Translations under genes and position numbers: made by a program
Notes under the pieces: model-generated
Told to the model about the DNA's origin: nothing
What the model saw: only the letters and a program-made list of their open reading frames with translations
Databases searched by the model: none
Shown here: positions 1 to 5,569 of the stretch, in pieces
Layout of the letters: each line of letters begins with the position of its first letter
How positions within the stretch are numbered: position 1 is the stretch's first letter
Source: CAYFZR01 sp046760505 [NCBI: Candidatus Hydrothermarchaeota archaeon]
GTDB taxonomy: Archaea; CAYFZR01
Assembly (NCBI GenBank): GCA_046760505.1
Contig: JBHIEG010000065.1
Span: forward strand, 1-5,594
Direction of reading: 5' to 3'
DNA length: 5,594 nucleotides

Positions 1-2
1 CT

Positions 3-884
3 TTAACTGACCCTTCGAGTCGGGCGATGGTGAACAATCAGCGGATAGAGGTTTGTTATAATGTGCAATTCACAGTTGATAGTAATAAATTGATTCTGGA
101 TTATGAAGTAACGAATGATATCAAGGATGGAGAGCATTTAAGCGAGATGGGAAAAAGGGCAAAACAAATCCTTGAAGTGGAAGAGATAGAAGTATTGGCG
201 GACAAGGGATATTATAATTCAGAAGAGATAAAAGAATGTGTAGATAACGGGATTACGCCTTACATTCCTGAGCCTGAGAGAACAGTATCAAAAGAGATAG
301 ATATACCAAAGCCTGAGTTTTACAAGGGCAAATTTCAGTATAAAGAAGATAAGGATGTATATGTATGTCCTGAGGGAAAAGAATTAACCTATAGAAATAC
401 TGCGGTTCATCATAGAAAAAAGATGAGGATTTACAAAAGTAGAGAATGTTTAGATTGTCCGAAGATGAAATTTTGCACAAGGAATAAAAATGGGCGGATA
501 ATATATCGGTGGGAGCATGAGGAAGTTTTAGAAGAAATGAGAGAAAGGGTAAGAAGGGAAAAAGAGAAAGTGAAATTGCGGAATTTATTAACCGAGCACA
601 TATTTGGGACAATGAAGAGGAATTTTAATCAGGGCTATTTTCTTATGAGAGGGATTGATAAGGTTGGAGGGGAGATGGCATTGACGGTTCTTGCCTATAA
701 TATAAGGAGAGTTTTAAATATAATAGATCCAGATAGATTAATTGCTATTATGAGGGTAACATCTAAAAGGATATTTAATAATTTAGAAGATATTTTTACG
801 AATTTAAGACATATTCTTTTAAAATTTAGAGATTTGAGTTTTTGGTGGTTAAAAACTACCTATAGTGAGGGAGTGTATACCTAA
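3..884 (+). CDS. IS1182-like DDE transposase, N-terminus cut by window edge
   Basis: This is the C-terminal part of a cut-and-paste DDE transposase that acts on the ends of its own element. The frame is open to base 3 with in-frame residues LTDPSSRA before the first ATG at 27, so that ATG is internal and the true start lies upstream. Residues are counted from the ATG at 27. The family-typical TDP and YNVQ segments come first, then ADKGYY with the second catalytic Asp at D59. A cysteine cluster follows (C114, C141, C144, C150; CPEGK, then CLDCP and FC), and then TEHIFGTMKR with the catalytic Glu at E190. The tail has the usual LAYNIRRVLNII helix. This arrangement fits the IS1182 group and the DDE_Tnp_1_6 domain. 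The first catalytic Asp should be in the missing part. Assignment to IS1182 rather than a neighbouring IS4/IS5-type family is from memory of motifs. Confidence 0.88.
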   Translation, partial: LTDPSSRAMVNNQRIEVCYNVQFTVDSNKLILDYEVTNDIKDGEHLSEMGKRAKQILEVEEIEVLADKGYYNSEEIKECVDNGITPYIPEPERTVSKEIDIPKPEFYKGKFQYKEDKDVYVCPEGKELTYRNTAVHHRKKMRIYKSRECLDCPKMKFCTRNKNGRIIYRWEHEEVLEEMRERVRREKEKVKLRNLLTEHIFGTMKRNFNQGYFLMRGIDKVGGEMALTVLAYNIRRVLNIIDPDRLIAIMRVTSKRIFNNLEDIFTNLRHILLKFRDLSFWWLKTTYSEGVYT

Positions 885-892
885 CTGTTTCT

Positions 893-911
893 GGTTTTCA
901 CACAGTCTGAC
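893..911 (+). repeat. probable right terminal inverted repeat of the IS
   Basis: The sequence GGTTTTCACACAGTCTGAC lies 9 bases after the transposase stop codon. Its reverse complement, GTCAGACTGTGTGAAAACC, has the look of the outer end of IS1182/IS5-type elements, many of which carry a CTGTGTGAAAA-like end. The last base could be 911 or 912. The matching left repeat is not in the window, so the call rests on position and resemblance only. Confidence 0.55.
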
Positions 912-921
912 GTTATGTGCC
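912..921 (+). other. cassette core site (R' type) at the 5' boundary
   Basis: GTTATGTGCC fits the integron core GTTRRRY except for T at the fifth base. The same deviation occurs in the downstream copy (GTTATATGCC, 1982-1991), so it may be the local integron's own variant. Recombination would be expected between the G and the first T. The bases immediately upstream belong to the IS end rather than to an attC arm. Confidence 0.68.
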
Positions 922-1982
922 ATAGTTCTACTTGTAGAAGTTAGGAGGCAACCAAACAATGAAGATTAGTCTTATCCAAGTACCATATCACTTAGGGCAG
1001 GGATGTGTCGGAGTGGGGATGGGACCGGTTCGTTACATGCAAGCTGGTGCGAATCGCAATTTGTTAGACCGAGGTTTTGAACTTAAGGTCGAGACTATTC
1101 AGTGCAACGATCGATTTGAAGATGAGCTGAGCGCGATTGTTGACATTGATACTCGTCTTGCAAGATGTGTCAAGGGCGCTATCACTAGTGGATACTTCCC
1201 ACTGGTACTCGGCGGGAATTGCAATACTTGTCTTGGCACACTTGCGGGTCTTGATTCCTATCAGATCGGGATCATCTGGTTTGATGCCCACGGTGACTTC
1301 AATACACCAGAAACAAGCCCTAGTGGTTTTTTTGACGGAATGTCACTGGCAATTGCAACTGGTCAGTGTTACAGAGAACTTTGGACACTAATTGAAAACA
1401 GCAGTCCTATCCCGGAGTCCTGTACTCTTCTTATTGGTGTGCGCGATCTAGATCCAAAAGAACGAGAGCATCTCGAACACTCCGAGATCCATGTAGTTGC
1501 TGCTGATGAACTGAAGAAAGCTGGACTGATGGCGAGTCTCCTTCCAAGGCTTACTGAGCTTCAATCACAAGTCCACGAGGTCTATCTCCATATTGACATT
1601 GATGTGCTCGATCCACAGGAAGCTCCTGGCGTTGATTTTAGGTGTCCAAACGGACTTTCTTCAAACGAGGTGGAGCAAGTGGTACAGATGATTACCGAAC
1701 GTTTCCGGATAAAGGCAGCAGCTCTTACCGCCTATGACCCTGATTACGATAAAGATGACAAGACACTTCAAATTGGTCTTCGTCTGTTGAATGTGATTGC
1801 AGATGAGGTAGCTAAATCAACTACAGCAAGGTACTAATCCACCTGGATTCAACGATCCGATACTGATATTTCCGAAGCTAGTTATTATTGAAAGGGCTAC
1901 GGCACATAACATGCGGTTGCCGGCTTCGGCCTTCGGCTTTCGCCCAAATCCCGACAAGTCGGACTTCGCCGACCGCCGCCCG
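913..1982 (+). mobile_element. integron gene cassette carrying an arginase-fold gene
   Basis: The unit runs from the T after the first core-site G (912/913) to the G of the next core site (1982). It holds one ORF starting 46 bases into the cassette, a short tail, and an attC at the 3' end, which is the standard cassette plan. The flanking 12-mers GTTATGTGCCAT (912-923) and GTTATATGCCAT (1982-1993) differ by one base, as successive cassette junctions should. The attC left outer box GGCACATAAC (1901-1910) is the exact reverse complement of 912-921, but has one mismatch with 1982-1991. In the excised circle, G1982 would join TTATGTGCC (913-921) and restore a perfect 10-bp outer stem, a known property of true cassettes. 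No integrase gene is visible. Confidence 0.8.
959..1837 (+). CDS. arginase/agmatinase-fold (ureohydrolase superfamily) protein with altered active site
   Basis: A 292-residue protein of normal length for ureohydrolases, which use two Mn ions to hydrolyse guanidino-type C-N bonds. Visible superfamily marks are GVGMGP (18-23), LGGNCN (84-89), [11 protein letters not shown] (107-117), SGFFDGM (122-128) and HIDIDVLDP (211-219). Metal ligands D109, H111, D113, D213 and D215 are kept. The usual GGDH motif reads GGNC, so the position of arginase His101 is Cys88. By alignment with human arginase I, His141 corresponds to D126, Asn139 to F124, and guanidinium-binding Glu277 to A258 (TAYDPDYD region). 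A normal arginase or agmatinase activity is therefore doubtful. It could act on another substrate or have lost catalysis. I recall similar GGNCN proteins annotated only as arginase family. The start at 959 follows AGGAGG (943-948) by ten bases. It is a cassette gene with no evident promoter, probably read from upstream. Shows no signal peptide, so it is probably cytoplasmic. Confidence 0.87.
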   Translation: MKISLIQVPYHLGQGCVGVGMGPVRYMQAGANRNLLDRGFELKVETIQCNDRFEDELSAIVDIDTRLARCVKGAITSGYFPLVLGGNCNTCLGTLAGLDSYQIGIIWFDAHGDFNTPETSPSGFFDGMSLAIATGQCYRELWTLIENSSPIPESCTLLIGVRDLDPKEREHLEHSEIHVVAADELKKAGLMASLLPRLTELQSQVHEVYLHIDIDVLDPQEAPGVDFRCPNGLSSNEVEQVVQMITERFRIKAAALTAYDPDYDKDDKTLQIGLRLLNVIADEVAKSTTARY

Positions 1983-1991
1983 TTATATGCC
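1901..1991 (+). other. attC: attC recombination site (59-base-element type), 91 bp
   Basis: This is an imperfect palindrome with 24-base arms, 1901-1924 and 1968-1991, which pair at 18 of 24 positions without gaps. Outer boxes are GGCACATAAC (R'') and GTTATATGCC (R'). After a 2-base mismatched spacer (AT against GG) comes a GCGG/CCGC inner box, another 2-base mismatch, and then GC-rich pairing. This R-spacer-L layout is that of attC sites folded as single strands for IntI recombination. The 43-base middle contains a smaller palindrome CCGACAAGTCGG (1951-1962) and repeated CTTCGG units, giving a GC-rich branched terminal structure. The length is within the usual attC range. An unpaired extrahelical base is not obvious in this ungapped alignment, a weakness of the call. 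The hairpin might also weaken transcription between the two genes. A plain terminator is less likely, because there is no T-tract and the core boxes match. Confidence 0.82.
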
Positions 1992-2022
1992 ATTGGCTTT
2001 AATAATTTAAGGAGGTAAAAAC

Positions 2023-2451
2023 ATGAAGGTCGATGAAAGTGTATGGAACTTTTTCCAAAAGCATTTGGGTTACACTGATGAAGAAATGAAGAAATTCAGA
2101 GAAAATCCGAGAAATGAAGATGTTCTTTCCAAGGGACCTGCATTAATGAACAAGACAATCGTTGTAGGGGTGGTGGAATCACATGGGTGTAATAGTCAGC
2201 ATAAGGTAGGTGATAAGTTCTATTTTGATGGTGCAGGCAACCTTATTACTAAACTTTGTCCGAAGAGAGTCTGTATCTACGCCTTGACTTCAGTGGCACC
2301 GTTAATTTTCACATCAAACGAGCTATTCTATGCAGGGGTTGATCCTAATAAGATGCGATTTAAGAGAGTCGGCTGCTTCGATGTAGGGGTGCAATGTGGC
2401 GGCTGGGGTCATATCGTCATGGAGATCAGAGTAGAAGATCGTAAGAAATAG
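2023..2451 (+). CDS. small conserved protein resembling the TIGR04076 group; possible second cassette gene
   Basis: A 142-residue soluble protein with no signal peptide or membrane segment. The N-terminus (about 1-43) is a charged helical segment containing LGYTDEEMKKF. The core reads VVESHGCNSQHKVGDKF (50-66), then FDGAGN (68-73), CPKRVC (79-84), NELFYAGVDP (99-108) and VGCFDVGVQCGGWGH (116-130), ending in a strand-like VMEIRVE. The GHKVGD-like element and the later cysteines recall proteins annotated as TIGR04076 family, whose function is unknown. Cys56, His60, Cys79, Cys84, Cys118 and Cys125 might bind a metal or form a redox centre, but this is inference. The ATG is set by AAGGAGG (2009-2015), seven bases upstream. 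The gene begins 41 bases after the core site at 1982, so it occupies the position of a cassette ORF, although no attC is found after it. It might be co-transcribed with the preceding gene. Confidence 0.78.
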   Translation: MKVDESVWNFFQKHLGYTDEEMKKFRENPRNEDVLSKGPALMNKTIVVGVVESHGCNSQHKVGDKFYFDGAGNLITKLCPKRVCIYALTSVAPLIFTSNELFYAGVDPNKMRFKRVGCFDVGVQCGGWGHIVMEIRVEDRKK

Positions 2452-2890
2452 TTGATCGGTTGAGTCACATCTTGCATTATTACATTTTGAACTTGAAACT
2501 GGTCACAGGTCCAGATTAGTTTCATTCGGCATAGTAATTAGGATCAAGTCTCAATTTTTGACAATTTAAGTTAAAGCATAGGCTACTTTTTATAAATTTG
2601 ACCAGCAAGAGAAAACCATTCATAAAATAAAATTTTTCAGTGAGTTTTACTCAAGCCATTGCTATATGTTTCTAGGCAGGGAATTGAAAAGAATGATAAG
2701 GAAATCAGGAAAAATTGCAAATTAGTGGAAAAAGCAAATCCCTAACTCCTTTAACCGGTGAATGGTGAATGTGAGATGGTCAACAAACAAGTGAATTTTA
2801 AAAAATTGGGAATTTTTAGAGAGTTTTTTTGTATATTATAGTGAGGAGGGTTTTCAAATGACCCTAACAAATAAAAGATATATAATAAAA
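2452..2890. other. non-coding AT-rich stretch
   Basis: I see no convincing gene, RNA or terminator here. A 7-bp AT palindrome (AAAAATT, GGG loop, AATTTTT; 2801-2817) and a TATATTATA run (2832-2840) precede GAGGAGG and an ATG at 2858, which opens only 24 codons before a stop inside the next repeat. A weak promoter-like region is possible but has no well-spaced -35 element. The stretch lies where the attC of the second ORF would be expected, but no clear site is present. Confidence 0.55.
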
Positions 2891-3094
2891 ATTCCAAATC
2901 ACAAATCCCAAATTACAAATAAGCTCCAATGACCAAAATCCCAATGACCCAAACAAAAAGAGCAGATAATTGCGGTTTAGAGGAACAAACTTATCAGTTT
3001 GCTAAAGAAGTACCTCTTTATAATTGTTTTGGTCATTTGGTCATTAGAATTTGGAATTTATTTGATATTTGGTGCTTGGAATTTGTGATTTTAA
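2891..3094. repeat. imperfect fold-back (inverted) repeat built of CAAAT/CCAAAT-type units
   Basis: The left arm (about 2896-2955) is rich in units such as AAATCACAAAT, CCCAAATTACAAATAA and CAATGACC. The right arm (about 3025-3091) is its imperfect reverse complement in collinear order. Exact inverted matches are 2896-2906 with 3081-3091 (11 nt), 2916-2922 with 3058-3064 (7 nt), and 2928-2937 with 3036-3045 (10 nt); the TGACC-CAAACA end at 2945-2955 matches 3025-3035 with one difference. About 70 bases separate the arms. An open frame across it (2929-3162) translates to low-information text and is not a gene. This is a dispersed non-coding repeat or a MITE-like fold-back. I recall similar repeats from uncultivated bacterial genomes but cannot verify this here. 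Confidence 0.72.
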
Positions 3095-3121
3095 CTTTTG
3101 AGAAGGTGAAGCTGAAAAATA

Positions 3122-3170
3122 GAGCAAGAAAACCCGCATCACAACTGGGTTTTCAAAGTTGAAAATGCTC
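3122..3170 (+). promoter_or_regulatory. nested hairpin in the leader of the VIT-vWA gene
   Basis: GAAAACCC (3128-3135) and GGGTTTTC (3147-3154) form a perfect 8-bp stem with an 11-base loop. An outer pair GAGCA (3122-3126) and TGCTC (3166-3170) can close around it. It ends 8 bases before the ribosome-binding site of the gene at 3189. It lacks a T-tract directly after the stem, so it is a poor intrinsic terminator. It may be a leader structure affecting translation or mRNA stability, or a leftover of the adjoining repeat. No known riboswitch is recognised. Confidence 0.35.
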
Positions 3171-3178
3171 GTGAAAAT

Positions 3179-3186
3179 AAGGAGGT
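3179..3186 (+). promoter_or_regulatory. strong ribosome-binding site deciding between two adjacent ATGs
   Basis: AAGGAGGT lies only two bases before the ATG at 3189 and five bases before the in-frame ATG at 3192. The second ATG has the more usual spacing and gives MKKL, a typical signal-peptide start, so translation may begin mainly at 3192. The difference is a single Met. Confidence 0.7.
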
Positions 3187-3188
3187 AA

Positions 3189-5462
3189 ATGATGAAAAAG
3201 TTAATAGCTTTACTATTCTTAACCATAATTACCTTTGTCCTTCAGCCAAAGGTAATTCAAGCTGCCCCACAGGGAGAGGAAGAAGATAAAACCCTCTCTC
3301 CTTACTTCTTTGTGCAGGGCGATCCCAAAGTAGACCATTTTCCCCTGCTTAAAACAGGGGCGAAGGTAAATATTGCCGGGATTACCGCTGAGGTAGAGCT
3401 TACCCAGGTATATAAGAATGATGGCAAGAGGACCATAGAGGCTGTCTATGTTTTCCCCTTAGGGACAAAATCTGCTATACATGCCATGAAGATGAAGATA
3501 GGTAACAGGATAATTGAGGCAAAGATTGAGGAGACGATAAAAGCACAGAAGATATACCAAAGGGCAAAAGATGAAGGTAAAGTGGCTTCCCTGCTGGAGC
3601 AGAAAAGGCCCAATGTATTCCAGATGAAAGTAGCCAACATAATGCCCGGTGATGTAGTAGAGGTGGCGGTGAGGTATACAGAGATTCTTGTTCCTGAGAA
3701 AGGGATATACGAATTTGTTTTCCCCACTGTGGTGGGTCCCCGGTTTACAGGTGAAAAGGATAAAGGAGAACTGAAAGGTAAAGACAGGTGGGTAGTCACT
3801 TCCTATCTTCATGAAGGAGAAAAACCTCCCTACAAATTTGATATAAAAGTAAATTTAAGGACAGGACTTCCCCTTTCCAGAGTATGGGTAACTTCTCATA
3901 AGGTAAAGATAAGCAAGCAGGGTAGGGATGGAGCAAAGATTCTGCTCTCTCCTAAGGAGGAAAAGGGAGGGAACAGAGATTTTATTCTGAGGTACACCTT
4001 ACAGGGTGATGCCATACATACCGGACTTCTTCTCTATCCGGGTGAAAAAGAGAAATTTTTCCTCTTAATGCTTGAGCCGCCGGAGAGGGTAAATATAAAC
4101 ATGGTTCCTCCCCGTGAGTATGTATTCATTGTGGATGTCTCTGGTTCCATGCATGGTTTTCCTTTAGAAGTCTCCAAAGCTTTAATAAAGAGGATAATAG
4201 GGAATTTAAGAGAGAAAGATTACTTCAATGTACTATTTTTTGCTGGCGGTTCAGAGGTTCTCTCTCTTCATCCCCTTCCCGCCACCGAGAAAAACAAAAA
4301 GAAGGCCATAGATATGGTCATGTCCAGGACAGGCGGAGGAGGAACCAGGATACTCGATGCTTTAAAAAGGGCCTTATCCTTAGAGAAAAAGGAGGGTTTA
4401 TCCCGCATCATTGTTACGGCGACTGACGGATATGTGGCGGTGGAGAAAGAAGTATTTGATCTTATGAGGGAAAACCTCGGCCAGGCAAACTTCTTTGCCT
4501 TTGGCATAGGAACAGGAGTAAACCGTTTTCTTATTGAAGGAATGGCTAGGGTAGGCAGGGGAGAGCCCTTTGTGGTAACCAATAAAGAAGAGGCAGAAAA
4601 GATGGCAGAAAAGTTTATGAATTACATAGAACATCCTCTTCTGACCGACATAGAGGTAGCATTTGAGGGATTTGATGCTTATGAGGTAGAGCCACTTTCC
4701 CTTCCTGACCTCTTTGCCGAGCGTCCCCTTATTCTTTTCGGCAAATACAAGAATGCATCTGGAAAGATCAAAGTAAAGGGTAAGACCGTATCGGGTGATT
4801 ATAAGAAAAAGATCGTGGTGACTTCATCAATGGAAGATAAAGATAATGTGGCTCTCAGATACCTCTGGGCCAGGGAGAAGATAGCCCGGCTCTCTGATTA
4901 TGGAAAGATAGGAATGAAAGTAAAAGAAGAAGTAACAAATCTGGGGTTAAAATACAATCTCATGACCGAATATACCTCTTTTGTGGCAGTAGATAAGTTA
5001 ATCAGGAAAACCGGGGAAGTAGTGACCGTAAAACAACCTTTGCCTCTCCCCGAAGGAGTAAGCGATTATGCAGTTGGTGGTAGTATAGCTCGAGCACCAA
5101 CCGCTTATCGGATGGTTGCTCCTAAAGTAGCAAGAGAAGAAGTACGCTTAGGTGAAGACAAAAATATCTCTCCTCAGATTTATGTAATTGGTGGGAAATT
5201 GCCTTCTGAAATAACTCTGGATGGTGTAGAAAAGATTATACTCCGCCAGATTAAAAAAGATTTGGAAGGAGTTTTCAAGACATGGCAGCTGAAGAGTCTG
5301 ACCATAGTGCTGGAGGTAGAAAAAGGGAAAGTTAAGGCGATTAAAATAAAAAAATATAAAGGTAAAGAATGTAAGAAAGAAATTCTGGAAAAGATATTCA
5401 AGAAGCTCCACTTTCCTGCTTCCCTCAAAGGTACCTGGGAACTGAACCTGGAGTATATTTAG
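3189..5462 (+). CDS. secreted VIT and von Willebrand factor A domain protein
   Basis: A 757-residue exported protein. Residues 1-25 form a signal peptide (MMKK, hydrophobic core, VIQA with likely cleavage before APQ). A VIT domain covers about 50-185 (AEVELTQVYKNDG, YVFPLG, IYQRAKDEGK, FQMKVANIMPGD). A vWA domain at about 308-465 has an intact MIDAS metal site: DVSGS (D316, S318, S320), T386 in GGGGTR and D413 in ATDGY. Then comes the conserved linker of this family (LWAREKIARL 559-568, LMTEYTSFVAVDK 591-603, PLPEGVSD 619-626). The last 100 residues or so form a separate alpha/beta-like domain resembling TonB/AgmX-type C-terminal domains, a tentative reading. Architecture matches ITIH-like bacterial VIT-vWA proteins, usually taken to mediate metal-dependent protein binding at the envelope. 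There is no C-terminal membrane helix, LPXTG or PEP-CTERM tail, so it is probably periplasmic or released. No sortase or MoxR partner is in the window, and partners are unknown. Confidence 0.92.
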   Translation: MMKKLIALLFLTIITFVLQPKVIQAAPQGEEEDKTLSPYFFVQGDPKVDHFPLLKTGAKVNIAGITAEVELTQVYKNDGKRTIEAVYVFPLGTKSAIHAMKMKIGNRIIEAKIEETIKAQKIYQRAKDEGKVASLLEQKRPNVFQMKVANIMPGDVVEVAVRYTEILVPEKGIYEFVFPTVVGPRFTGEKDKGELKGKDRWVVTSYLHEGEKPPYKFDIKVNLRTGLPLSRVWVTSHKVKISKQGRDGAKILLSPKEEKGGNRDFILRYTLQGDAIHTGLLLYPGEKEKFFLLMLEPPERVNINMVPPREYVFIVDVSGSMHGFPLEVSKALIKRIIGNLREKDYFNVLFFAGGSEVLSLHPLPATEKNKKKAIDMVMSRTGGGGTRILDALKRALSLEKKEGLSRIIVTATDGYVAVEKEVFDLMRENLGQANFFAFGIGTGVNRFLIEGMARVGRGEPFVVTNKEEAEKMAEKFMNYIEHPLLTDIEVAFEGFDAYEVEPLSLPDLFAERPLILFGKYKNASGKIKVKGKTVSGDYKKKIVVTSSMEDKDNVALRYLWAREKIARLSDYGKIGMKVKEEVTNLGLKYNLMTEYTSFVAVDKLIRKTGEVVTVKQPLPLPEGVSDYAVGGSIARAPTAYRMVAPKVAREEVRLGEDKNISPQIYVIGGKLPSEITLDGVEKIILRQIKKDLEGVFKTWQLKSLTIVLEVEKGKVKAIKIKKYKGKECKKEILEKIFKKLHFPASLKGTWELNLEYI

Positions 5463-5569
5463 AAAGGGGTCTTAGAGGTCAAATACAGTGATCAAAGTCA
5501 ATATGTTTCTCCAGCTAAGCAATTGAAAACTCCAGAATAAGTAGTGTCAAAAATAGCATGAAAGAATCA

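Larger units (their letters stand above)
1..911 (+). mobile_element. 3' part of an IS1182-like insertion sequence (5' part outside the window)
   Basis: This block holds the end of a DDE transposase gene (stop at 882-884) followed after a few bases by a probable terminal inverted repeat ending at 911 or 912. The left end of the element lies beyond the window, so neither the pairing of the two inverted repeats nor a target-site duplication can be checked. The boundary is inferred from the resemblance of 893-911 to IS ends and from the start of a different sequence type, a cassette core site, at 912. The transposase frame is open to the window edge and has no internal stop, so the visible part looks undamaged. 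Confidence 0.72.

Noticed and set aside
253-612. Open frames on the - strand opposite the transposase, and similar ones opposite the VIT-vWA gene (for example 3446-3812, 4268-4634, 5148-5428)
   Set aside because: They lie wholly inside well-supported genes on the other strand and encode compositionally odd, unrecognisable peptides.
1901-1991. Reading the 1901-1991 palindrome as an intrinsic terminator or REP element
   Set aside because: It has no T-tract, has spaced mismatched boxes rather than one continuous stem, and its outer boxes match the core site 1 kb upstream. attC explains more of what is seen.
2528-2670. Possible decayed attC for the second ORF: GGCATAGTAA (2528-2537) and GCTATATG (2661-2668)
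   Set aside because: The boxes only partly match GGCATATAAC and GTTATATGCC, the sequences just inside them do not pair, and the middle is AT-rich with no stem. Judged a chance resemblance.
2801-2817. AT palindrome AAAAATT-GGG-AATTTTT as a terminator or operator
   Set aside because: The stem is only A/T pairs, too weak for a terminator, and such palindromes are expected in AT-rich spacer DNA.
2858-2932. 24-codon ORF with GAGGAGG and a TATATTATA run upstream
   Set aside because: The spacing to a -35 element is poor, the coding part runs into the repeat, and the peptide (MTLTNKRYIIK...) shows no recognisable feature. Chance is the simpler explanation, though a leader peptide is not excluded.
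2929-3162. 77-codon open frame on the + strand
   Set aside because: It begins inside the left arm of the fold-back repeat and reads through the right arm. There is no ribosome-binding site, and the translated GHLVIRIWNLFDIW text is what the repeat gives by chance.
5463-5569. Terminator for the VIT-vWA gene
   Set aside because: No GC-rich stem followed by T residues can be seen in this tail. The transcript may run further or end by another route.
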